In this document: piece by piece, positions 26,375 to 34,387 of the stretch | Layout of the letters: each line of letters starts with the position of its first letter | Position numbering within the stretch: position 1 is the stretch's first letter | Origin: Dactylosporangium sp. AC04546 | Lineage (GTDB): Bacteria > Actinomycetota > Actinomycetes > Mycobacteriales > Micromonosporaceae | NCBI RefSeq assembly: GCF_022095675.1 | Contig: NZ_JAHYSG010000055.1 | Location: 15,465 to 79,464, forward strand | Length of the DNA stretch: 64,000 bases | Direction: 5' to 3' | Notes under the pieces: generated by a model | The model's input: only the letters and a program-made list of their open reading frames with translations | Told to the model about the DNA's origin: nothing | The model's database searches: none | Made by a program: the position numbers and the translations under genes

Positions 26375-27699
26375 CCGCGTTTCCCGACGCCGTTCCGGGT
26401 GTCTCCGGGATTGTTCCGGCCGTTCCCGACGCCGTTCCGGGTGTCTCCGGGATTGTTCCGGCCGTTCCCCACGCGGGTGCGGGTGTTTCCTGGATTGTTC
26501 CGGCCGTTCCCGGCGCGGGTGCGGGTGTTTCCGGGATCGCTCCGACTGTTCCTGACGCGGGTGCGGGTGTTTCCGGGATCGCACCGATCGTTCCCGGCGC
26601 GGGTCCGGGTGTCTCCGGGATCGTTCCGATCGTTCCCGGCGCGGGTCCGGGTGTCTCCGGGATCGTTCCGGGCGTTCCCAACGCGGGTCCGGGTGTTTCC
26701 GGGATCGCTCCGACTGTTTCCCACGCCGATCCGGGGGTTTCCGGGATCGTTCCGGCCGTTCCCGGAGCCGGGCCGACCGTTTCCGGGATCGTTCCGACCG
26801 CTTCCCACGCCGATCCGGGCGTTTCCGAGGTCGCTCCGGCCGTTCCCATGATCGATCCCGAGCTGGTCGCGGGCATCGCTGGGACCCTGACCCCCCACCT
26901 GCCGCCCACGCCGCTCGACGTCGCCACGGTGCGCGCGATCGACGACCGGCTCCGGATCGAGGTCGCCCCGGCGGTCCAACCCCGGCTCGTCTCCCTGGAC
27001 GGCCTGCAGCTGCGGGTCCACGGCAGCGGCACCGGCTGCGTGCTGTGGATCCACGGCGGCGGCATGTTCCTCGGCACCGCCGCCATCGACGACGCGTTCT
27101 GCTGCGACCTCGCCGCAGCCCTCAATGCGAGCGTCGTCGCCGTCGACTACCGGCTCGCCCCGGAGCACCCGCACCCGGCCCCGCTGCACGACTGCCGGAC
27201 CGCACTCGCCTGGTGCGCGGCGCGGTACGAGCGAGTCGTCGTGGCCGGCGGCAGCGCGGGCGGCGGCCTGGCCGCGGCGCTGTGCCTGCTCGCCCGCGAC
27301 GAGGGCGGCCCGGCGATCGCCGCCGCGCACCTGTACTACCCGATGCTCGACGACCGCACCGCCGGACCGGCGGACGTTCCCGTGTGGAACCAGCGCCTCG
27401 CCGACGTCGCCTGGAACGCGTACCTGGGCAGGAAACCGGCCGACGCCTACGCCGCCCCGTCGCGCGCTCCTGACGTCTCCGGTCTTCCACCGACCTATCT
27501 CGACACCGGGGAGCTCGACCTGTTCCGCGACGAGGACACCGTGTTCGCGCAGCGCCTCGAGGCGGCCGGCGTCGAGGTGCGCTTCGAGTGCTGGCCCGGC
27601 GCCGTCCACGCGTTCGAGCGGATCGCGCCCGACGCCGCCGTCAGCCGCGCCGCCGTCGAGCGCCGCCGCAACGCCCTGGCCCGGGACCTGAGTTGGTGA
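26371..27699 (+). CDS. HSL-type alpha/beta hydrolase with repeat-built N terminus
   Basis: From ATG 26371, coupled to the upstream gene by ATGA, the frame codes for 442 residues. Residues 8-159 are a 14-residue repeat of the form PGVSGIVPAVPDAV. The hydrolase proper starts at Met160 (ATG 26848) and has the oxyanion motif HGGG, DYRLAPEHPHP, the nucleophile elbow GGSAGGG (where many relatives have GDSAGG), an Asp in ELDLFRDED and His in AVHAFE. It likely removes acyl groups from the imported sugar. Initiation at 26848 without the repeat is possible, but no ribosome-binding site precedes it. The LacI gene overlaps its stop. Confidence 0.75.
   Translation: MTAFPDAVPGVSGIVPAVPDAVPGVSGIVPAVPHAGAGVSWIVPAVPGAGAGVSGIAPTVPDAGAGVSGIAPIVPGAGPGVSGIVPIVPGAGPGVSGIVPGVPNAGPGVSGIAPTVSHADPGVSGIVPAVPGAGPTVSGIVPTASHADPGVSEVAPAVPMIDPELVAGIAGTLTPHLPPTPLDVATVRAIDDRLRIEVAPAVQPRLVSLDGLQLRVHGSGTGCVLWIHGGGMFLGTAAIDDAFCCDLAAALNASVVAVDYRLAPEHPHPAPLHDCRTALAWCAARYERVVVAGGSAGGGLAAALCLLARDEGGPAIAAAHLYYPMLDDRTAGPADVPVWNQRLADVAWNAYLGRKPADAYAAPSRAPDVSGLPPTYLDTGELDLFRDEDTVFAQRLEAAGVEVRFECWPGAVHAFERIAPDAAVSRAAVERRRNALARDLSW
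26392..26847. repeat. 42-bp in-frame minisatellite (10 full units plus partial)
   Basis: Ten 42-bp units and a 36-bp end unit, each made of two 21-bp halves on a GTTCCGGGTGTCTCCGG / GTTCCGGCCGTTCCC theme. Units drift from GTTCCG-type at the 5' end to GGTCCG- and GATCCG-type at the 3' end. Because 42 is a multiple of 3, the array leaves the hydrolase frame intact. Confidence 0.9.
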
Positions 27700-28661
27700 C
27701 GATCTACGAGGTGGCAGCCCGCGCCGGGGTGTCACCGGCCACGGTCAGCCGGGTCATGAACGGCACCCGCGTCTCGGCCGAGTCGGAACGGCTCGTCCGG
27801 GCCGCGGCGGAGGAGCTGGCGTTCATCCCGAACCGCACCGCCCGCCGGCTGCGCGTCCAGCGCTCCGCCGTCATCGCCCTCATCATCCCCGACATCGAGA
27901 ACCCGTTCTTCACCGCGCTCGCACGCGGCGTGGAGAACCGGGCCCGCGCCGCCGGCTACTCGGTCGTGCTGTGCAACACCGACGAGGACCCGGCCCGCGA
28001 GAAGACCTACATCGACATCGTGCTCGCCGAGCACATGGCCGGCGCGATCCTGGCCCCGGCCGACGACGCCAGCGACGTGTCGCGGCTCGTCGCCGCGAAG
28101 CGGCCGGTCGTCGCCGTCGACCGCAGCCTGCACCGCAACGACATCGACGCGGTCACCGTCGACAATCGCGCCGGCGGGCGCTCGGCGGCCGAGTCGCTGT
28201 TCGCCGCCGGGTTCCGCCGGGTCGCCTGCATCACCGGGCCGAGCTCGGTGGAGACCGCGCAGCTGCGGATGGAGGGCTGGCAGCAGGCCACCCACGCCCG
28301 GCAGGGCCGCGACGACGACGCCCTGCTGCGCTACGCCGACTACCGGGTCGACGGCGGCCGGGCCGCGATGGCCGACCTGCTCGCGCTGCGCGAGCCGCCG
28401 GACGCCGCGGTCGTCGCCAACAACCTCATGGCCGCCGGCGCGCTCGACGCGCTGCACGACGCCGGCCTCACACCGCCCGGCTTCGGCCTCGCCGTCTTCG
28501 GCGACCTGCCGTTCGCCTCGTTCGAGCGGCGCGGCATCCAGGTCGTCGACCTGCCGGCCCGCGAGCTGGGCGCGGCCGCCGCCGGCCTGCTGCTCGAGCG
28601 CATCTCGGGCGCGGTCGGCCCGGCCCGCACCGTGGTCCTGCGTGCGAAGGATGGTTCGTGA
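27696..28661 (+). CDS. Second LacI-family regulator
   Basis: A 321-residue LacI protein closely related to the one at 21525: HTH VTIYEVAARAGVSPATVSRV and the shared core IIPDIENPFFTALARGVE. GTG 27696 overlaps the hydrolase TGA (GTGA); its ATG-side neighbour overlaps by TGATG. With almost the same recognition helix it may bind the same GAAATCGATTTC sites in response to a different sugar. Being inside the operon it probably regulates, it would form a feedback loop. Confidence 0.88.
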   Translation: MTIYEVAARAGVSPATVSRVMNGTRVSAESERLVRAAAEELAFIPNRTARRLRVQRSAVIALIIPDIENPFFTALARGVENRARAAGYSVVLCNTDEDPAREKTYIDIVLAEHMAGAILAPADDASDVSRLVAAKRPVVAVDRSLHRNDIDAVTVDNRAGGRSAAESLFAAGFRRVACITGPSSVETAQLRMEGWQQATHARQGRDDDALLRYADYRVDGGRAAMADLLALREPPDAAVVANNLMAAGALDALHDAGLTPPGFGLAVFGDLPFASFERRGIQVVDLPARELGAAAAGLLLERISGAVGPARTVVLRAKDGS

Positions 28662-30142
28662 TGCTCCTCGGTGTCGACATCGGTACCTCCAGCAGCAAGG
28701 GCGTGCTGGTCGACCCCGGCGGCCGGGTGCTGGCCACCGCCGTGCGCTCGCACGATGTCTCCCGCCCGTTCCCGGGGCACGTGGAGATGTCCGCCGACGT
28801 GTGGTGGGACGAGTTCCGTTCCATCGCCGCGGAGCTGACGGCGACTTCGCCGTCCCCGGTCACCGCGGTCGGGGTCAGCGGCATGGGGCCGTGCGTGCTG
28901 CTGACGACCTCCGAAGGGGAGCCGCTGCGGCCGGCGATCCTGTACGGCGTCGACACCCGGGCCACGGCCGAGATCGCGGCGCTGACCGGGGAGCTCGGCG
29001 GCGACGAGGCGATCCTGGCCCGCTGCGGCTCGGCGCTGTCGACCCAGGCCGTCGGCCCGAAGCTCGCCTGGGTCGCCGCCCACGAGCCGCAGGTGTGGGC
29101 CCGCGCCCGCCGCCTGTTCATGCCCGCCTCCTGGCTGGCGTACCAGCTGACCGGCGAGTACGTCCTCGACCACCACTCGGCCAGCCAGTGCACGCCGCTG
29201 TACGCGCCCGACGACCTCGCCTGGTACCACCCCTGGGCCTCGCGGATCGCCCCGGACCTCGACCTGCCGCCCCTGTCGTGGCCGGCCGACGTCGCCGGGG
29301 TGACCCGCACGGCCGTCGCCGGCATCCCCGCGGGTGTCCCGGTGATCACCGGCACGATCGACGCCTGGACCGAGGCCGTGAGCGTCGACGCGCAGAACCC
29401 CGGCGACCTCATGCTCATGTACGGCACCACGATGTTCCTCGTCGCGACCGTCGACCGGCCGATCACCACACCGTCGATGTGGGGGACCGTCGGGGCGTAC
29501 CCCGGCTCCCGCAGCCTCGCCGGGGGCATGGCCACGTCCGGGGCCATCACCGCCTGGCTGCGGGACCTGTCCGATGTGGACTACGAGGCCCTCCTCGCCG
29601 AGGCGGCCGGGTCCGGGCCCGGCGCGCGGGGGCTGCTGATGCTGCCGTACTTCGCGGGGGAGCGCACCCCGCTCATGGACCCCGACGCCCGCGGCGTCAT
29701 CGCCGGCCTGACGCTCAGCCACACCCGCGGCGACCTGTACCGCGCCGCGCTGGAGGCGACCGCCCTCGGCGTGCGGCACAACGTCGAGACCATGCGGGCG
29801 GCCGGCGCCGTGATCGAGCGGGTCGTCGCCGTCGGCGGCGGCACCCAGGGCGGGCTGTGGACCCGGATCGTCAGCGACGTCACCGGCCTCACCCAGGTCG
29901 TGCCGGCCATCACCGTCGGCGCCGCCTACGGGGCGGCCTACCTCGCCGCCCGCACCACCACCGGCGCCGACATCGCCGCGTGGAACCCGCCCGCCGAGAC
30001 CATCACCCCGGACGCCGCCCTGCGGCCCGGCTACGACGAGCTGTACGCGCTGTACCGCGAGCTGTACCCGGCCACCCGCGGCGTCGCCCACACCCTCGCG
30101 TCGCGAGCCCGCCGGCTCGCCCTCCCGGAGGAGAGATCATGA
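28661..30142 (+). CDS. FGGY-family carbohydrate kinase
   Basis: A 493-residue sugar kinase with the first phosphate loop GVDIGTSSSKG, the catalytic region GTIDAWTEAV (Asp base), and the ATP-binding VAVGGGTQGGLW. It belongs to the xylulokinase/fuculokinase/ribulokinase superfamily. With the isomerase next door it should phosphorylate the ketose made by that enzyme. The ATG at 28661 overlaps the LacI stop; its own TGA is overlapped by the isomerase ATG. Confidence 0.88.
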   Translation: MLLGVDIGTSSSKGVLVDPGGRVLATAVRSHDVSRPFPGHVEMSADVWWDEFRSIAAELTATSPSPVTAVGVSGMGPCVLLTTSEGEPLRPAILYGVDTRATAEIAALTGELGGDEAILARCGSALSTQAVGPKLAWVAAHEPQVWARARRLFMPASWLAYQLTGEYVLDHHSASQCTPLYAPDDLAWYHPWASRIAPDLDLPPLSWPADVAGVTRTAVAGIPAGVPVITGTIDAWTEAVSVDAQNPGDLMLMYGTTMFLVATVDRPITTPSMWGTVGAYPGSRSLAGGMATSGAITAWLRDLSDVDYEALLAEAAGSGPGARGLLMLPYFAGERTPLMDPDARGVIAGLTLSHTRGDLYRAALEATALGVRHNVETMRAAGAVIERVVAVGGGTQGGLWTRIVSDVTGLTQVVPAITVGAAYGAAYLAARTTTGADIAAWNPPAETITPDAALRPGYDELYALYRELYPATRGVAHTLASRARRLALPEERS

Positions 30143-31758
30143 CCGGATACACCATGCCCCCAGCGGTCAGCCGACCGGCGTGCCCGCCGCAGACGGCGTA
30201 CCTCATCGCCAGCGGCGACCTGCGCCCCAGCGCCAACGCCGCGGGCTGGCCGACGCAGGTCGCGGTCGAGGCCGCCGTCACGGCCGCGTTCAAGGAACTG
30301 GGCTGGTCGGTGGTGCGCGCGCACGAGGGGTTCATCGACAGCCAGCGGATGGGCCTGGAGGTCTTCAAGACGATCCCCGTCGACGCGCCGCTCGTCGTCG
30401 CCGAGGCGGTGTGGCAGTACAGTCACCACGTCCTGGCCGGCCTGCGCACCCATCGCGGCCCGATCCTCACCGTCGCCAACTTCGCCGGCGACTGGCCCGG
30501 CCTCGTCGGGCTGCTGGGCGTCAACGCCGGCATGGCGAAGATGGGCGTGCCCTACTCGACCATCTGGTCGGTCGACTTCACCGACGAGTGGTTCAAGGAC
30601 GGCCTGCGGCAGTGGGTCGCCACCGGCCGCATCGACCACGACGAGTCGCACGTGCGCGACCTGCCGGCGCTGCCGTCATCGTCCGAGGCCGATCTGGGCC
30701 GCGCGCTCGCGGCGCAGCTGCTCGCCGACAAGGCCATCATCGGCGTGTTCGACGAGGGCTGCATGGGCATGTACAACGCCATCATCGACGACGAGCTGCT
30801 CAACCCGATCGGCGTCTACAAGGAGCGGCTGTCGCAGAGCGCGCTGTGGGCCGAGATGCTGCGCGTGCCCGACGCCGAGGCCGACGCGGTCGGGGCGTGG
30901 CTGCGGGCGAAGGGCATGACGTTCAAGCTCGGCACCGACGAGGCGACCGAGCTCACCGAGGCGCAGCTGCGCTGGCAGTACAAGATGTACATCGCGGCGC
31001 TGCGCATCAGCGACGACTTCGGCCTCGACGCGGTCGGCATCCAGTACCAGCAGGGCCTCAAGGACCTCTCGCCCGCCTCCGACCTGGCCGAGGGTCTGCT
31101 CAACAACGCCGACCGCCCGCCGGTCACGACCCGCGACGGCGCCCGCGTGCTGTGGGAGGGCGTGCCGCTGCCGCACTTCAACGAGGCCGACGAGGGCGTG
31201 GCCGTCGACGCGCTGGTCACCAACCGGATCTGGACCGCGATGGGTCTGGACCCGGCGACCACCCTGCACGACGTGCGCTGGGGCGAGGACTACGCGGGCG
31301 AGTTCGTCTGGGTCTTCGAGATCTCCGGTTCGGTACCGCCGTCGCACTTCGCGACCGGCTACGCCGAGGCGGTCGGCTGGCGCCAGGACCCGGTGTACTT
31401 CCCGCTCGGCGGCTCCACGATCAAGGGCGTGTGCAAGCCGGGCGAGATCGTCTGGAGCCGCGTGTTCGTCCAGGGCGGCCGCCTGCACGTCGACCTGGGC
31501 CGCGCCTCGGCCGTCACGCTGCCGGACGCGGAGACCGAGCGCCGCTCGCAGGCGACGACACCCGCCTGGCCGATCATGCACGCGGTGCTGCACGGGGTGT
31601 CCCGCGACCAGTTCATGGCCCGGCACAAGGCGAACCACCTCAACGTCGCCTACGCCCCGTCCGGGGAGGTCGCCGACCGGGCGCTGCTGGTCAAGGCGGC
31701 CGTGTTCGCCGCCCTCGGCGTCGAGGTCCACCTCTGCGGGGACACCGCCATCGGCTAG
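30139..31758 (+). CDS. L-fucose/D-arabinose-type ketol-isomerase
   Basis: A 539-residue protein of the fucose isomerase superfamily, somewhat shorter than E. coli FucI. DEGCMGMYN (205-213) matches the segment holding a catalytic Glu, and RHKANHLNVAY near the C terminus supplies the conserved His region. It should convert an aldose (L-fucose, D-arabinose or a related deoxy sugar) into its ketose with a divalent metal. GGAGGAGA precedes ATG 30139. No aldolase follows, so the later steps lie elsewhere. Its TAG overlaps the convergent LysR stop at CTAG. Confidence 0.82.
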   Translation: MTGYTMPPAVSRPACPPQTAYLIASGDLRPSANAAGWPTQVAVEAAVTAAFKELGWSVVRAHEGFIDSQRMGLEVFKTIPVDAPLVVAEAVWQYSHHVLAGLRTHRGPILTVANFAGDWPGLVGLLGVNAGMAKMGVPYSTIWSVDFTDEWFKDGLRQWVATGRIDHDESHVRDLPALPSSSEADLGRALAAQLLADKAIIGVFDEGCMGMYNAIIDDELLNPIGVYKERLSQSALWAEMLRVPDAEADAVGAWLRAKGMTFKLGTDEATELTEAQLRWQYKMYIAALRISDDFGLDAVGIQYQQGLKDLSPASDLAEGLLNNADRPPVTTRDGARVLWEGVPLPHFNEADEGVAVDALVTNRIWTAMGLDPATTLHDVRWGEDYAGEFVWVFEISGSVPPSHFATGYAEAVGWRQDPVYFPLGGSTIKGVCKPGEIVWSRVFVQGGRLHVDLGRASAVTLPDAETERRSQATTPAWPIMHAVLHGVSRDQFMARHKANHLNVAYAPSGEVADRALLVKAAVFAALGVEVHLCGDTAIG

Positions 31759-32642
31759 GACCGGGCCTGGGCGGGGACCGGCGCCGCATCGAGCGCCACA
31801 GCGGTGGCCGCGCGGACGAACGCGGCCACCGCGTGGTCGCGGGAGTCGCGCGGCCAGGCGACGCACAACGTGGACGGCCCGAGCCCCTCGACGGTGCGGT
31901 AGGCGACCCCGGGGCGCGGGTGGCACCGGGCGACCGACTCGGGCAGGAACCACACGACCGTGCCGAGCTCGACGAGGTTGAACAGCTGGGCCAGGTCGTA
32001 CGACTTGTGCCGCGGATCGTGCGGCGTGGCCGTCTCGGGCCGGTCGGCGGGTCCGCCGCCGGGCAGGAACCGGCCGGCGAGGTCGTCCAGCCGCAGCGTC
32101 GGGTGAGCGGCGAGGGGGTCGTCGGCGGCGATCGCGAGCAGGCGGGGCTCCACGAGCAGCACCTCGACGTCGAGGCCCCGCTCGTCGAACGGCCGCGGCA
32201 GGAGCGCCACGTCGGCCCGCCCGTCGCGCAGCGCGGGGACCTGCTCGCCGCGACCGCCGAGCAGCACCTCGACCGCAAGCGCGGCGGGGTCCTCGCGGTA
32301 CACGCTGAGGAAGCGGGGCAGCAGCCCGGCGTCGTAGTCGGCCTTGAGCGCGACCCGCAGCGCCGGTGTCGGCTGGCCGGCGTTCTGGGCGCGCCGCGCG
32401 GCGGCGGCGATGGCGTCGAGCGCGGTGCGGGCGTCGCGCAGCAGCACCTCCCCGGCCGGCGTCAGCGCGACCTCGCGGGTGGTGCGCCGCAGCAGCTGGA
32501 CGCCGAGGTGCCGTTCGAGGTCGCGGATCGCGCGCGACAGCGGCGGCTGCGCCATGCCCAGCCGCTCTGCCGCCCGGCCGAAGTGCAGCTCCTCCGCCAC
32601 GGCGACGAAGTACCGCAGCTGCCGCGACTCCAGGTCACTCAT
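31755..32642 (-). CDS. LysR-family transcriptional regulator
   Basis: A 295-residue LysR protein: winged HTH RQLRYFVAVAEELHFGRAAERL with AQPPLSRAIRDLE, then a substrate-binding domain. It is divergent from the NmrA-like gene at 32712 and so is its probable regulator. A T-N11-A palindrome overlaps its own ATG. Confidence 0.9.
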   Translation of the reverse strand: MSDLESRQLRYFVAVAEELHFGRAAERLGMAQPPLSRAIRDLERHLGVQLLRRTTREVALTPAGEVLLRDARTALDAIAAAARRAQNAGQPTPALRVALKADYDAGLLPRFLSVYREDPAALAVEVLLGGRGEQVPALRDGRADVALLPRPFDERGLDVEVLLVEPRLLAIAADDPLAAHPTLRLDDLAGRFLPGGGPADRPETATPHDPRHKSYDLAQLFNLVELGTVVWFLPESVARCHPRPGVAYRTVEGLGPSTLCVAWPRDSRDHAVAAFVRAATAVALDAAPVPAQARS

Positions 32643-32655
32643 ACTTGCACGGTAT
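32641..32655. promoter_or_regulatory. LysR-type T-N11-A site
   Basis: ATAC-N7-GTAT contains the T-N11-A core (T32642, A32654) and overlaps the lysR-type start codon in the 69-base divergent gap, fitting autoregulation and control of the NmrA-like gene. Confidence 0.5.
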
Positions 32656-32711
32656 CAATGCCGACCGGATCGGTCCTTCAGACGGGCCGTCGCCGGGGTT
32701 GACTGGGTCGC

Positions 32712-33593
32712 ATGATCGTTGTCACGACTCCTACCGGCAACATCGGCCACCAGGTCGTCGACCTGCTCCTGGCCGCCGGCGCCCCGGTCCGCGTGATCGC
32801 CCGCGACCCGTCGTCCCTCCCGCCGGCGGTCCGTGCCCGGGCGTCGGTGGTGCCCGGTTCGCACGGCGACCCGTCGGTCGTCCGTGCGGCGTTCGATGGT
32901 GCTGACGCGGTGCTGTGGATCGCGCCGCCCGGCTTCAACTCGGCGTCGCTGGACGACGTGTACACGGGCTTCACCGCCCCGGCCTGCGCCGCGTTCGCCG
33001 GCGGCCTGGCCGGCCGCGTGGTGGCGGTCTCGGCGCTGGGCCGGGGTACCCCCTGGGCGGGCTCGGCCGGCCTGGTGACGGCGTCGCTCGCGATGGACGA
33101 CGCCATCATGGCGACGGGTGTGCCGTACCGCTCCCTGGCGCTGCCGTCGTTCATGGACAACATGCTGCGCCAGGCGGGTCCGATCGCCACCGAGGGCAGG
33201 TGCACGGGCGTGATCGCCCCGGACCGCCCGCTGCCGCTGGCGGCGACGCGCGACATCGCCGCGGTGGCCGCGGACCTGCTCCTCGACGGTTCGTGGACGG
33301 GCCAGGCGGACCACCCGGTCCTGGGCCCGGAGGACCTGTCGTTCGCCGACCTGGCGAAGATCATGAGCGAGGTCCTGGACCGCGAGGTCGAGTACACCCA
33401 GGTGACCCCGGAGGCGTTCCGGTCCGCACTGCTGTCCCGCGGCGCCTCGCCGGCCGTCGCCGACGGCACGACGGCGATGATGGTGGCCAAGAACGGGGGC
33501 CTGGACAACGGCGTGCACAGGACCCCGTCGTGGACCACGCCGACGACGTTCCGCGAGTGGTGCGAGTCCGTGCTCCTCCCGGCGGTCAGGTGA
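32712..33593 (+). CDS. NmrA-like NAD(P)-binding protein
   Basis: A 293-residue atypical SDR with the loop TPTGNIGHQVV and RVIARDPSSLP. The SALGRGTPW region follows the NmrA/quinone-reductase-2 pattern. No YxxxK pair. Expected role: redox sensor or quinone/NADPH reductase. It is controlled, by position, by the divergent LysR protein. A hairpin follows its stop. Confidence 0.85.
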   Translation: MIVVTTPTGNIGHQVVDLLLAAGAPVRVIARDPSSLPPAVRARASVVPGSHGDPSVVRAAFDGADAVLWIAPPGFNSASLDDVYTGFTAPACAAFAGGLAGRVVAVSALGRGTPWAGSAGLVTASLAMDDAIMATGVPYRSLALPSFMDNMLRQAGPIATEGRCTGVIAPDRPLPLAATRDIAAVAADLLLDGSWTGQADHPVLGPEDLSFADLAKIMSEVLDREVEYTQVTPEAFRSALLSRGASPAVADGTTAMMVAKNGGLDNGVHRTPSWTTPTTFREWCESVLLPAVR

Positions 33594-33598
33594 CGGCT

Positions 33599-33616
33599 CA
33601 GCCGGCGGACCGGCTG
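33599..33616. terminator. Hairpin between convergent genes
   Basis: CAGCCGG and CCGGCTG arms with a CGGA loop, between the NmrA-like stop (33593) and the DUF1877 stop (33633). Confidence 0.55.
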
Positions 33617-33632
33617 GGGTTCGGCTGAAGGC

Positions 33633-34121
33633 TCAGCAGGCGGTGAAGATGACGGCGCGACCGGCGGCCGAGGCGTTGGCGTAGAAGCGGCGGACGTCCT
33701 CGAAGTTGGACCAGGTGTACCGGAAGTCGTCGTCGTCGAGGGCACCGCGGTAGTTGGGGTCGTCGATGGCGTCGAACCGCGCACGGAGCCAGCCCTCGTC
33801 GACCTCCTGCAACGCGACGGCCACATCGCGGACCTCGGCGGCGCTGACGTAGATGACGCAGAGGTCGTCGTGCAGGTCGTCGCCGCCGAGGACGGCATGC
33901 GAGAGCGGGTACTCGCCGGTGTCGCCGTCGAGGGTCCCGTCGGTCAGGCAGCGGTGGATCGGGTCCCAGGCCTTGTCGGTGTCGACCTTGAGCGCGTCGT
34001 CGTCCCACTCCTCCTCGAGGTCCGCGATAAGTTCGTCCACACCGTCACCGTCACCGTCGCCGACCGCCGCGAACAACGCCCGCTCCTGCTCCGCCGTGAT
34101 CGCGAAGTGCACTCCAAGCAT
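33633..34121 (-). CDS. DUF1877 (YfbM-like) protein
   Basis: A 162-residue soluble, acidic protein with the DUF1877 pattern: an opening MLGVHFAIT, a run of DGDGDG, LSHAVLGG in the middle, and FEDVRRFYANAS near the end. Function of the family is unknown. TAGGAT lies exactly 6 bases before ATG 34121, indicating a leaderless message. Confidence 0.82.
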   Translation of the reverse strand: MLGVHFAITAEQERALFAAVGDGDGDGVDELIADLEEEWDDDALKVDTDKAWDPIHRCLTDGTLDGDTGEYPLSHAVLGGDDLHDDLCVIYVSAAEVRDVAVALQEVDEGWLRARFDAIDDPNYRGALDDDDFRYTWSNFEDVRRFYANASAAGRAVIFTAC

Positions 34122-34233
34122 CCCGCGATCCTAAGCCCCGTGCCGCTCGTCATGACCGCGGCCAGTCCGGCGCCGGAAACGACCCGGAAGCGTCTGCGAC
34201 GCAGCCGCGGACCGGCAGGAGCGCCGCCGCCCT

Positions 34234-34289
34234 CATGATCAAGGGAAACATCTGGTCGCCGGGACAGCCAGAAGCTTCCCTTGATCATG
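34234..34289. repeat. Dispersed palindromic element, copy 1
   Basis: Arms reading CATGATCAAGGGAAAC-TCTGG (one mismatched base between) pair across a 12-base centre. The same element occurs at 40751-40808 with four or so changes. It lies between two genes on the minus strand and could fold into a 22-bp stem. Short frames across it (MIKG...) are not genes. Confidence 0.85.
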
Positions 34290-34387
34290 GCGCAAGAGCG
34301 ATCGGCACCCGTCCGCGGACGGCGTGTCGCGCCAGGGCGACGCGGCCGTGCAGCTCGGCTCGGCGGGCCGCGAGCCTGCCGAGCCGG

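Noticed and set aside
26392..26847. CRISPR-like regularity
   Set aside because: Units are contiguous with no unique spacers, and the sequence is coding-compatible; it is a minisatellite.
34235..34288. Small ORFs starting MIKG on both strands
   Set aside because: They arise from the two arms of the palindromic element and have no ribosome-binding site.
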